Shown piece after piece: positions 40,915-53,073 of a stretch of DNA of 64,000 nucleotides. Positions within the stretch are counted from its first letter, which is position 1, and every line of letters begins with the position of its first letter. A program made the position numbers and the translations under genes. The notes under the pieces were generated by a model. That model made no database searches. It had not been told where the DNA came from and saw only the letters and a list, made by a program, of their open reading frames with translations. Origin of the DNA: Allomyces macrogynus ATCC 38327 (Eukaryota > Blastocladiomycota > Blastocladiomycetes > Blastocladiales > Blastocladiaceae); NCBI GenBank assembly GCA_000151295.1, contig GG745328.1, positions 1,589,624 through 1,653,623 of the forward strand, given 5' to 3'.

Positions 40915-43900
40915 ATGTCGTCAACGGCCAGCGGGGTATGCCTTGTCCGCATCTCCTGGGGGTCGGTCGCCAGCGAGGCTAAACTCTGACCATCGCCCCT
41001 CTCTGCCGTTCTCCGCAGGCTCCGCCACAGCCCGGGTCTTCCGCGGCCACGGTCGTGGGCGAGCCCAAAATCATCAAGGAGGTCGTCATTGTTGAGGAAA
41101 AGCAGCCTGACGGCTCCATTGTGCGGAAACGCATCACGCGCACTCGCAAAATCATTCGCCGGACAACGGCCACGCCGAAAAGCCAGGACGAGTCCGGGTC
41201 GGAGCGCCCGTCCCTGGATTCCACGTCGGGCGCCGGCGACGAGCCCGTATTGAGCAATGACGGGTCGCGCCAGCTGACGCCGCGCGTGTCGATGGACCCG
41301 ATTGACGAATTGGGTGCGCCCGACGCGACGACGGCAACCGACGCCGCACCCAACGCCACCGACGTGGTCGCTCCCGCCGCGCCAGAGGATGCGCCAGCGG
41401 ACTCGGTACGGGCACTGGTCATGTAGGTCATTTTGACGATGCCGGATCTGACTCGTATTGCCATCGAATGAATCTAGAATGGCGTCGAGGCGCAAGCTGA
41501 ATCGGCCCCACAGCCGCTCAACCCGCCACCGGTCCTGCGCGTCGACCAATCGTCACTGAACCGGCACCTGGCCCTCCTGCGTGGTCTCGCTGGCGTGCCC
41601 ACGTTTGCTGGCCCCGCTGCGTCGCCAACCATGCTCATTGCCCTCGAGGAGCGCTACCTCAAGTGGCTCACGTGGCTTGCCAATGAGCCGACTACGGCAA
41701 GCGGCGTCGTGCCGCCGCCCGACGTGCTGGCCATGTGGTACACACACGTTGTGTGCGACCTGACGCGCTACGCCGACGATCTCGGCCAATTATTCGGCCA
41801 CGAGTCGCGCGACCGCATCTTGACGATCCCGTTCCCCGTCGATGCGTGGTCCAACGACGACCTGACCAGTCGCGCCGCATGGACGACTGGCACGGGCCTG
41901 CCGTGGTCGCTACCGCGGCAAATCGTGACCATGATGCACCGCGACCTGACGGTGCCGTGTCCCGGGTGCACGTTCCCCGTGCCCGTCATGATCGACCGCT
42001 ACGTTGACGTCTTCAAGAAGGCACAGGGCGCGATCATGTGCCTGCGGTGCCACACGACCATTGACCAAAAAGGCATTCTCGCGCACTTGCAGCGCAACCC
42101 GGACCAGCGGTCGACGCTGCCCTTGTTCCGGTTCACGCTCGACTTTGATGAGTCGATGCCGTTTGTCGCCGCGCAGGTCGACACCATTCTCGCTAATGTC
42201 GGCGTGCGGCTCGACGAGGACGATGTCGCTGCGGCCATGGCCGCGTTCCTCGACTTGCTCAAGACGGCGGCCGCGCGGCCCGCCGATACGCAGGAACCGC
42301 CGCTGCAGGCCAAGCCCGACGTGCTCCTGGTCTACTGGAACGCGCTCTTGATCCCGCAGGACTACCTCGATTACTCGCTGCAGAACCACGGCAAGATTGT
42401 CATTCTCAACCAGGAGGCGATTGTGCTCTCGGCAATTGCCCTGTCGAACGAGTCGATTGCCGATTTTGTCGCCGTGCCGGGACCGCTGGCCGGTGACAAG
42501 GCTGTCGCTGACCAGCCCACGAGTGGCAACGACGACAGCGCGGACGCACAGTCGCCGCGGGCCGATGTGGCCGAGTCGGAGACTGCCCCCGTTGTGCCGA
42601 CCATTATCGAGGACATGGACGGTCATGTCGCTGCGGCCGCCGCCGGCGACGCGATCCCGGCAGATGCTGCTTCGCCCGCACTGTCCGTTTCTGGCCTGTC
42701 CCCACCGGGGTCGCCGCTCGCGACGTCGCAGCCGTCAATCAGCTCGATCAAGAGCAACCTCGACAGTATCGAAAAGCAAGTGCAGTCGCTCGCACCGTCG
42801 GCGGCCGGTAAAGTGTCAAACGCGCGCAAGATCAAGGGTCCCTCAGTCAATGCGCTGCGCGCCATGTTCGAGAGCTCCAAGAAGCCCAAGCGGCAGATCC
42901 AGGTTAACATTCCGGGCCCCGTCGAGGAATCGGCGCCGTGGGAGTTGCTCCTGTCCAAGGAATCGCTCGAGGCGCACCTCGACCTGATCGAATCGTTTTC
43001 GATGCACTTGTCGCTCGCACGGCACCAAGATAAGGCGCACGAGGGCAAGATCGACACGCGGTACTTGCTCAAGGCCGAGAACCGGTACTACAAGTGGCTC
43101 GTCATGCTGAGCCAAGGGAAAATCGTCATGCCGCCCGTCGACGTGCTGCTGCTCTGGTACAACCACATGACGCATTTGCCGATCTACCACCGCGATCTGG
43201 CGGCGATTTTCGGTGACGCCGAAGTGCCGACGCTGCTCGTCACGCCGTTCCCGCTGCTGCAGTTCATGATCCAGACGCTCAACCGGCAAATTGACGGCGC
43301 CGCACAGGCCGCGTGGGAGAAGTTCACGGGCCAGCCGTACGTGCTGCTGCACAATGCCGACGTGATTGAGCACCCGTGGCTCCTGCAGTGCCCCGCGTGC
43401 TGCTCCTACTTCCACGTCGAAGTCACCGAGTTTGTCAAGCTGCGACTTGCACAGTCGGGCATCGAGTGCGCCGTTTGCTCGCGCGTCATTTCCAAGCAGG
43501 CGCTGTTGCTCATGCGCGACCCGCAGCTCTACACGGCGTTTGCCGTCTTCTCGATCGACCTCGTCACGACGGTCCAGAACTGGCGCCGCAAAGTCCTGAG
43601 CCAGCTCGTCGAGGTTCGCCGCGGGGTTATTGACCACGACAAGACGGTCGAACAGTACCGCCAAGTCGCGTGGCCGCGGTCGATCGTTGTGACCGACGCG
43701 GCGGGCACCACCGAGTCCGTCTACCACTTGGAGGCGCACGACTGGACGCCCAAAGTCTTGCTCGCCTATTTCACGCACACGCTGTGGCCCAACCACTTTG
43801 CCGCCGCGTCGCGCGCACAGTACGGTGCCCTCGCTGACCATGCAGTCGAGCACCTTGCGCTGCAGGATGCCGGGCTCAACTACCACCACTGGGACGCGGT

Positions 43901-46900
43901 CCGCGGCCGCCCGCTGCGGCTGCGCAAAACGGCACCCGTCGAGGAAGTCGCGCGCGTGACCAACCTCGACGACGTGGTCGTGGAAGACAATCACGCCATT
44001 TCGCTGCACGTTGCGCCCGACGCGCACCCGCTCTTCCCGGTCATTACCGTCGAGGCCCTCGACGATATTCAGGCCCTGGCCCCGCTCGTCGAGCGCGACA
44101 ATGTGCCGGCGCTCCTCGAGGACCCGACGCAATTGCTGCTCGCGACGCAGCGGTATGGCGCGTACCTGCACGCGCTCGCACAGGATCCGAGCTTGATCGA
44201 CAAATTCGTGCTCCCGCCGGACGTGGCGTTGCTCATGCAGACGCATATGAGCCAGCCGGCCGTCTTCCAGCGAGATATCATGGCGCTCACGACCGATCGG
44301 CACGTGCGGCAGCACCTGTTTGCGATCGCGAACCCATGGCGCAACGCGACCACCGAAGCCACGGTCGAGCAGGCCGCCCACTGGGCCGCGGCGACGCACG
44401 TGCCGTTTGAATTGTCCACCACGACTGTGCCGAGGATTCGCCCGGAATCGCCCGTGTCAATGGACTTGGCCCCGGCACTCGACGCGTTTGTCCGGGGGGT
44501 CTTGGCGTCGACGGCATTGGACGTGGACGATGTGCGCGCCGCGTACATCAATGCGGTAGACAAGTCGGTCGTGGTTACGCTCGCGGACGGGACCAAGGAG
44601 TGGTACTGTATTACCGACCCGTCGGTCGCGGCGGCCGTTGGGCACCTCGTGCATGCGCGCCGTGCCGACAAGTACCAGACGTGGTTCAAGGACACGTACG
44701 GGATTGATGTGGCCGAGCTCGCACCGGAAGTGGAGGCGGCGCCCGCGTTCCTCGATTTGGCCCTGTCGGAGGGGTGGTTTGAGGACCCAGCGGACCTCGA
44801 TGGTGCGAGTAATGAAGAGCTGGTGGAGCCTATGAGCGACGTGCTCACGGACGCGCTGTGGACAAAGTGGCAAGAGATGGAGGCCGATATCGTGACCAGC
44901 GGCCTCGGTGAAAAGTGCCGCGACCCGGGTTACATCCAGGCGGCGATTGACCGCTACGAGCAGTTCCTCGCGACTGTGCCCAACATTCCGGCGCTCCTCG
45001 ACTTGCCGCTCCCCGTCGACGTGGCACTCGTGATGCAGACGCACATGGCCAACCCAATTGCGTTCCGTCACGACGTGGACGCGCTCGTTGCCGATGCCAC
45101 GGCCCGTCAGCGCCTGCTCGACCAGGCATCGCCGCTCGACCACGCTCTTACACGCGACGCAGCCTCGACAGACGCTCAAGTCGCGTGGGCGCAGATTACG
45201 GGCCAAGTATACGACCTCGCACCCGCCAAGTTCTTACCTCTGCCCGTTGCCACGTGCCCGTCATGCGCGACCGTCCAGTCGGTCGACGCCATCGCTCACG
45301 CGCAGGGTGCTGGTCGCTGTATCCAGTGCCTGAACGTGCTCCCAGCACCCAAGTCGGCGCTGTCCGTCGACATGCACACGGCCGTCGCCTCGTTCCTGAG
45401 CAGCGTCGCCAACCTGCCGTCGACGAGTCTCGGCGAGATTCGCGACCAGTACGCGCACCAAGTTGGCCGCACGGTCGTGATTCGGCACGGGGACGAGCCG
45501 GCTGAACTATATTCGCTGAAACCGCCATCGCCCGCGTCGGCGTTGGGTCTGCTCGTGCACACGGCCGTGTCGCCGGCCGAGTATGCCGCGTGGTTTGAAG
45601 CGCAGCACGGGGTTCCGGTCACGGAAGTCGCACTGCCCACGCCGCCGCCGCCGCCGAAAACGCCGGTGTCGCGTTTGCGTTTGGTTCCTGGTCTGCTCGC
45701 CATCACGGCTCCTGACAGCAAATCAGCAGCGACGCCCGACTCGGACACGGCTGTGGACTACTCGCCCATTGTCCGCACGCTCGAGACGGCGCTGCCCGCA
45801 TGGCCGTCCATCAACAGCCACGTCCTCATGGCCATGGCCGAGTACGCCGACTTTGTCCAGGCTTCCGTCGAAAACCTCGAATCCGGCGTGCCGGCACCCG
45901 CGCTCACGCCACGTGTCGCGCTCGTCCTCCTGTCCCACCTTCTCATGGTCGGCAATGTCGAGTCGGACCTGGCCCACTTCACCACCTCGCCGCGCGAGTT
46001 GCGAACCGCACTACAAGCGCGTCTTCTCAACGAGCCAGTCGACACGACCGCCGCACCTGCCGTGCCCAAATCGGGCCCCGTCGATGTGGCCCCGCTCGTT
46101 CCGCTTGTCTGCCACCTGTCGGGCCTCGTCGCTGTCCTGCAACGCGCGCTCGACAAGAACACGCCCACGCCCGCCGTGCCTTACGCGCGCGTCTTTGCCG
46201 ACGCCATGGTCATTATCGACAGCGACGGGCTGCCGCAGGGTTACTCGATGCACTTCCAGCCAGAACACGGGGTCCCGCACCTGCATCATGTCCTTCAGCC
46301 GACGTACGCGGCCGAGTGTGACGCCCAGTTGGGGTGCCACGGGACGCTGTTTGCCGTGGCCCCGTCGCGCGACGCGGCAGAGGTGCTGGCACATTTGGCG
46401 ATCACGGAACTAGACGAGGCGCGTGCTGGTCTGCCGGTGCCGACGGTCGTCAAGCAGGTGTCGGTCGAGGCGGTGGATCGGTTCAATGCCGTTGTGGGGA
46501 AGATTGTGGCCGAGCTGGTCGTGATTGATGACGCGGTGGTGCGCGAGTACGCGGCGTACCAAGGGTACCTGACCGCGACGTTCCAAAAGCATGGGTCGCT
46601 CAATAAGGTGGCCACGCCGAGTGACCGCGTCTTGGCTGCCGCACTGGCACACGCCACGTTTGCCGACGCGTACCTCGACGACCTGGTCCATTTGGGCGAC
46701 GAAGACGGTGCCGTTGCGATCGCCGAGTTTTGGGCCGCACTCTTCCGCCGTGGTGATGCGCCAGGCGATGCCGCAGGCCAAGAGGCCGTGGACCCGACGG
46801 CTGACGCGATGTGCGTTTCGGTCCCGACGCGGCAGTTGTCGGCACGCATGGAGCGCATTTCGCAAATCGCTGGCAAGCCCGTCACACAGGAAGCGGTTGA

Positions 46901-49900
46901 CGCGTACAACCACGCGCTCGACCGTGCCGTTTTGGTGGAAAAGTCGTCAGACGATACGCCCGAGCTCTACACGCCCATTGACCTATCGGCGCCCATGTGG
47001 TCGGCGCACCTGTTCCACGTCTCGCAATTCCCGGCGTTTGCTGCGCTGATCGAGTCGCGGTTCGACTACGTCGCCACGTTCTTCCCGGCCGAACCCAAGC
47101 TGGTTCCGTCTCCCGTGGATCGCACGGCCGCCGAGGCCGCGCAGGAACAAGCTGACGAACTCGACGAGGACCTGCAGCTCACCAAGGCATTGCTGGCCGC
47201 CATCTCTCTCGAGCCGTCGGGAGCCGCCCAGGCTGCCGTCTCATCGGAAAAGCTGCACTCGTTCTTCAACCACCTCGTCGAGCTGTTTGGTGACCTGAAC
47301 GACCTGACAGAGTCGGACATTCTCGCCTACTTTGACGCCGTGCGCACGTGCTCCGTGCAAAACGGTGACGGCGAAGACGCTGAGCTGCTGTTGCTCTTGC
47401 ACACGACGTTCCCGGCGCGGTTCAGGGACGACATGATCGCCATCACCAACTCGGACGACGACACGGACCTGCACGAACTCTACCGCCTGCTCGCCGCGAG
47501 GTTCTGGACGGTGCGCCGCCTGCTCCTGTCCGTGCGCGCGACCGACCTTGACCAAGGGATCTTGGACTATGAGCGTGCGCTGCTGCGCACGGTGGTCGTC
47601 ACCGCACAAGACGGGTCGCAGACGCTTCATACGGTCGGTACCTTGCCGCCGGCCGCACTGCTCGTGCATGTGCTGCACATGAGCCACCGCGCTGTGTATT
47701 ACCATTCGATGATGGACCGGTTCGGCGCGCTGCTGACGTTCCTCGAGGACGAGCTCGCGGACGAGACGACGATCAAGGAAATGCAGGACGTGTCGCTGCT
47801 CGAGCCTGCCGCTGACGAGGAGGAGCAAGATGTGGCATCGGATGTGTCCTTGACGCCGGTACTTGCGCCGATTGCGCTCGCCGGTTTGGGCGCAGGGTTG
47901 GGGCTCGGGCTGGCGGAGATGATGGACGACGCCGATGACGAGACGAAGGCCGTCGCTCCGGTCGTGGGCCAAGTGCCGGTGGCTCCGTCGTCGCAAATCG
48001 ACGCAGATCTCGAGCGGGCCGTGGATGTGTTGGCTGAAAGTCCTGCTCAAGACGCCACCGAGAACGCGGCCGAGGGCGCCGCGGATGCCATCGAGGGCGC
48101 CGTAGAGAAATCGGCTTCTGCTCAGGACCAAGAGCCGCTGGCCGAGGACGAGCCGCTGCTCGATGCGGTCGAATCGGTTAGTGCGGCCGAGCAGGAGGCC
48201 CAGGACGCCGCGGCTGCCGTCGAGTCGGCAAGCGACGGTGCAGACGTTGCCGCTGGACCTGCCTACGCGAACGACGCCGTTCGTGATGCAAGCCTCGAGC
48301 AGGAAGCCGAGACTGAGGATGCCCAAGCACGCGACGCCGCTGCCACTGAGCCGTCCTCCAACGCCGACAACGCTGCCACCGGCGCGAGCGCTGGGGAAGA
48401 GGTCGATGTCGCTGTGACGGAGCCGGCTCAAGACCGTGACGCTGCTGTTGAGCCGCTCGCAGAGGGACAGGAGAGCGGCGAGTTGCCCGAGGACGAGCCA
48501 AACGTCCACGATTTGCACGAGGAGGACGAGTTCGTCGCTGCAGAGTTGGGTGACAAGGAGGTGTCCGTCTATGCCAACCCGCAAGATGAGGAGGAACCGG
48601 CTGTTGCCAAATCGCCCGAGGAGGAAGAGTCGGTTGCTGCCGAGACGCACGAGGAAGAAGAGTCGGCCCAGCCGGTGCTTGACGTTGAAGCGGCAGATGC
48701 TACCAAGGGCATTCTCGAGTTCACGGACGCGGCACCGGAACCCGACGTGGTCACGATTGAAGAGTCCATGGTCACTTACGAGGTGCTGTCCGGGTTCCAG
48801 TCCAACTTCAACAATGCGGCTCGCCGCGGCTGGTCGAACAAGTGGCCCGTCACCTACGCCAAGTTTGTGCTCGATCTCTCCAAGAATCCGCGCGCCGACA
48901 CAGGCGTGGAGCTCGACACGCGGTCGGTTCCGAGCTCGGTGCGGCTCATGGCTACGGTGCACGCGTCGATGCCCGACATTTTTGCCGGCGATCTCGCGGC
49001 GCTCATCAGCGCCAATCACGTTGACGCTGTCACGGAGACGCTGGCGCATGCCGTCTGCGACCCCGAGTGGAGCGACGAAGCGAACTTGGCCGAGCAGGAG
49101 GAAGAGCTCGCTGAGCCGGAGCCGACGGATCCGAGCGAGCTCGCGGACCGGCTGCATGCCCGGTTCGACACGATTCGCGGCATTTTCGATGCGGCTACTG
49201 TCGAGCCCGACACCAACGTCAAGTACCAGCACGCACTTGACGAGGCTGCGGTCGTGGCCACGCCCGACGGTCGCGAGTGTCTCGCAACCGAGACACCTCT
49301 GGCCGACGATGTGCTGTTGGCGCACGTTTTCCACACCTCGCAGGCCGATCAGTTCCGCGCGTTTATGGTCGACCACTTTGGCGGTCTGTACGGCTTTTTG
49401 CCGCACGAGGAGCCTGTCGAGCGTGCGCCAGTCGATGTCGAAGTTTTTGGGGAACCGGCTGCCGAGGAACCGGTTGCCGAGGAGCCGGTCGTTGAGGAAC
49501 CTGTCGTGGAGGAACCAATTGTCGAGCAACCCGCTGCTGTGGAGCCGATTGCTGAGCCGAAGCCCCAGGACCCCGAAACGCGTCTGATTGGCGATGTGAT
49601 TGTGACGCGCGAGACGCTCATGATGGCACCCGTGCCAGGCTCAGCCAAGCCGCTCCCTGCCGTTCCACAAGAAGAGCACCCGCGTGAGCCCGAAAAGTTT
49701 TTGGCGCTCAACCCCGACACGCTAGCGGCTGGCAAAGTCGCTGACCTCGACCGCAACGGCCCAGCAGCCGTGGCCGACTATGCCATTGACCCGGAGCCGT
49801 GCCCCGAACCTGGTCAACTGCGCGAACCGCTCACGAGCAAGATTACGGGTGCGCTGGTCGATCGGTACTGGCGTTTGCTGCGCGTGCTCTTGCAAATTGA

Positions 49901-52394
49901 GACGCTGCATTACCCGGCACTGCTCGTGCGCTCCGAGTCGCGGTACCTCAAGTGGCTCGTGCTGCTCGCTGAAACGCACCGGACCGACTTGATTCCGCCG
50001 GTCGATGTTGCCCTGATTGCTCATGTACACGCGCAGTTCCCAGAGCAGCTTCGGTTCGACCTCGACGCGCTCTTTGGCCCGGTCAATGCCCAAGCGATTC
50101 TCAAGCACTCGATTCTCGCCGCCGACCCGATCCACTTCCAGCAAGACGTCGAAGCCGAGTCGCAATCCGTGTGGGAGTCGTTTACGGGCGAGCCCTACTT
50201 TTACCACCACGCGCGCGCGGCCACTGCGTACATGCTCTCGTGCCCATCATGCTCGACTATTCAGTCGGTGCCCGAGGGCGATTTGGTGAGTCTGAAGTCG
50301 GAGGCGTGGCAGTTGCCGTGTCCAGCGTGTGACACGACGAGCTCGCTCGCCGAGTTGCGCAAGGTGAACCGCGGCCTCGCGCCGTTCTCGATCAACTTTA
50401 TTCTCCAAACGCCGATCTGGCGTGCACGCGTGCGCAAGATTTTGCAGGAGGCCAAGAGACAAGATCCGGCCGATGTCGCGGCGCGGTACCACCACTACAC
50501 TTGCCTGGCGACCGAAGTCGCCGCTGGCGAGCAGCGGGAAGTGTATTCGATTGCCGAGTGCGACCAGGCCGTGGTCATGGGCCACGCAACGCACTTGCTG
50601 CTACCGTCGTGGTACCAAGACGCGGTCGTCGACTGGTTTGACCACTGGAACATCCTGGTCAAGGGTGACGCGCCGGTGCCGATCATTCCGGAGCGCAAGC
50701 CGCGTCTCTCGAGCGCGTCGGCCGCGGGCTCACCACCTGCACGGACGCGCACGCTGTCCGTCACGACCACGACCACGGCCATCACGGCAACCCTGGACGC
50801 TGCCGCAGTTGAACTCACGCTGCAGCCCGAGGAGGTTGTCGCGTACGCCCGGCTTGTGCGGACGCTGCTCAGCTGCCCCGATTTCCCGCTCAAAGCCGGA
50901 CCGCGCAGCCCGTACTGGTTCCGTGCCGAAAAGCGGTACCTTGCGTATCTCTCGGTCATGGAGCACGCGGTCGTCGAGGGCCACGCGCTCCCTCTGCCGC
51001 CACTCGATGTGCTGCTGCTGTGGCTCGTGCACTTGATGGACCCGCAGCGGTACATTGAGGACATCATCCGCAATTTCGGCGACGCCAAGATGCTCGCTTT
51101 TGCGTTCCCGCTCGACAAGGTTGACATGTTCCTGTCGATTCACCAAGGGCCCGTCATGGCCGAGGCGTGGGCCGGGTTTGTGCCGGTAAGTCACTCGGAC
51201 TCGTGGACGTCGTTTACGCGCGAGCCGTTTGTGCTGCTACGCGACCAGCCCGTCACCTACACGGTCGTCTGCCCGTTCTGCCACGAGGAGCAGTCGTGGT
51301 CCGAGGAACTCTACGTCGCGATGCGCACCGGGTCGCAGGTCGTGTTCTGCCGCTGCAACAAGTGGCTCACGCTGCCAACGCTCTCTGCATGGCGGCTCGT
51401 TGAGGACTTGCGCCGCGCTGGCAAGGGCCAAGGCCACATTGCCGGCACTTTGTTCAATCTCTCCAAGGGCAAGGTCGACTACCGCATGGCGCACTCGGTG
51501 CAGCGGCTGCTCTACTTTACGCTGCCTACGGCGCTGACCGAAGTCCTGGAAACCCCGCTCGTGACCGAGCCCGACGTGATCAACCCGTGGAAGGAAATGA
51601 ACCTGACCGGGCTGGTCCAAGAATATGTGCGGTCGGCCGTGCAGCGCCAGTACGCGGGCAAGCACAAGCACAAGGCGTCGGTCATTGCCGCGCAGATTTT
51701 GACGAGTTACCAGAACGTGATCACGGACCTGTCGGTGGACTTGATCCAGAACGTGGTGTCGTGGGCGGCTCTCACGCGCGAGCTCTTGGCGTCGAGTTTG
51801 CCGGAAACGCAGGACCCGACCGTCGTGGCTCCGGCCATGGTCGACCGCTACATGCGGTACCTGCAGCTCGTCTCGGATTACCGCACTGGCGCTGTGGCCA
51901 ACACACAAGAGCCGAAGCGCCCGCTGTTCCCGGCACCGGATATGCTTCTCGTGCACCAGTGCCACCTCTTGTCTGCCGTCGGGTACCAAAAGTTCTGCGT
52001 CAACCGGTTTGGCAAGCTCCTTGATTACTCGCGCCTCGACGTCAAGAGCGCGATCGAGCGTGACGCGGACTGGATGAAGAGCGTTTGGGCCAAGCGGAAC
52101 CCAGGTACGTTCTTTCTTCTCATGCTCTCATTGTGCGAGCTACAACTCACGACGCACCGTCTTGTAGACCCATTCTGGCCGATTGCCGCACCAAGCAAGC
52201 AACATCGTCTCGTCCGCCTTCCAGGCCGCGCGGGCGCGGCGGCCGGTACCCCACCCGTCCCGGCCCTGCCCGCGAATTCCTCGTCGCTTCCGCCGCGGGC
52301 CTCCGGTGAGGAGACGGACACGTCGGCGACTCCCTCCAAGAAGAAGAAGAAGGGCATCAAGAAGTTTTTCGGCAAGATTCTTGGCCGCAAGTAG
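40915..52394 (+). CDS. Giant multi-repeat GRDP/DUF1399-like protein with zinc-ribbon inserts
   Basis: About 3,753 residues from exons 40915-40935, 41019-41405, 41478-52104 and 52168-52394. Roughly eleven degenerate copies of a GRDP/DUF1399-like unit are visible (near 41.65, 43.08, 44.15, 44.95, 45.8, 46.52, 47.25, 48.82, 49.94, 50.93 and 51.84 kb). The best have an Arg-Tyr-x-(K/A)-(W/Y)-Leu start and a core such as PPVDVLLLWYNHM or PPLDVLLLWLVHLM, then a Tyr/Phe-x-x-Asp-(I/L) end. Five are followed by W-x-x-(F/I)-T-(G/R) and a CxxC...CxxC zinc-ribbon-like pair (CPGC/CLRC, CPAC/CAVC, CPSC/CIQC, CPSC/CPAC, CPFC with CRC). An acidic low-complexity linker spans about 47.8-48.8 kb, and the protein ends in a lysine-rich helix (KKKKKGIKKFFGKILGRK). 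The molecular function is unknown. Confidence 0.8.
47800..48780 (+). other. Acidic low-complexity linker within the giant protein
   Basis: Glu/Asp/Ala/Val-rich sequence of about 320 residues without repeat units, for example LAEDEPLLDAVESVSAAEQE and HEEDEFVAAELGDKEVS. A shorter EEPVVEEPVVEEP tract recurs at about 49.44-49.55 kb. The linker divides the eleven units into seven before and four after. Confidence 0.7.
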
Positions 52395-53073
52395 ACCATT
52401 TGCTGTACCATTGTTTTTGCGTTGCCGTTTCCTTTTTTTTTTTTTTTTTCCACCACTCCCTGCCGGCCAATTTTGCGTAGACGCCGGCGTTGATTTGTCT
52501 TTTCCTTCAATTGCCACATGCGCCATCCGTTATCTCAATATCATTAAATCTTTGAACTGGGACCAGCTCTGTATTCTTGTTGACGCGCACGACGAGATGG
52601 AAGCGTCGCCTCCAGCAAGCTTGCAGCGGGCTTGCAAGAACAAACTGCGTCTACGACGGCATGCCAATGACTCAAACGATGTTCAAGCTCTCCATGGCCG
52701 AAAGAGCTGATCATTTGCTGTCAAAATGGAATCTCCACGCCGGCGCCGGTCACGGCCATCCGACCAACACTTTCTTTCAACGCCCGCAAATGTGATCAAC
52801 CACGCCAAGGAGCGCTCTGTCCAAATCAGGGTCCGGATTTCAACATTTTCGCGCTGTCTGCCGATCGAGGACAGCCCCACTGGACATGGCAATTTGGCGG
52901 CGGGCCGTTGCGTCCAACAGCGAGCGCAATACTTTTTTGCTTTTTGCCTGTATTTCATGTGCGAAAGTAACCAAGGTCGCGGCGTGCCATGCATGACATG
53001 TAGACGGCGCTGCAGCAAGTGATCAACAGGTACTTTGGCACCGACACAACGAATTGATCACAATCGAGCATCA
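52395..53073. other. Intergenic region with T-run
   Basis: 3' flank of the giant gene and promoter of ZW10. It contains a run of about 17 T near 52433-52450. No gene is supported; short frames lack recognisable features. Confidence 0.5.

Noticed and set aside
42843..44399. 518-codon open frame on the minus strand
   Set aside because: It is also antisense to the giant gene, in a region with conserved repeat units on the plus strand.
47241..49529. 762-codon open frame on the minus strand
   Set aside because: It is wholly antisense to the giant GRDP-like gene; its Arg/His/Leu-rich translation is a mirror of GC-rich codons and shows no domain.
51184..51200. Perfect GTAAGT donor-like site in the giant gene
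   Set aside because: The following sequence carries the conserved W-x-SFTREPF motif and the zinc-ribbon cysteines, so no intron starts here.
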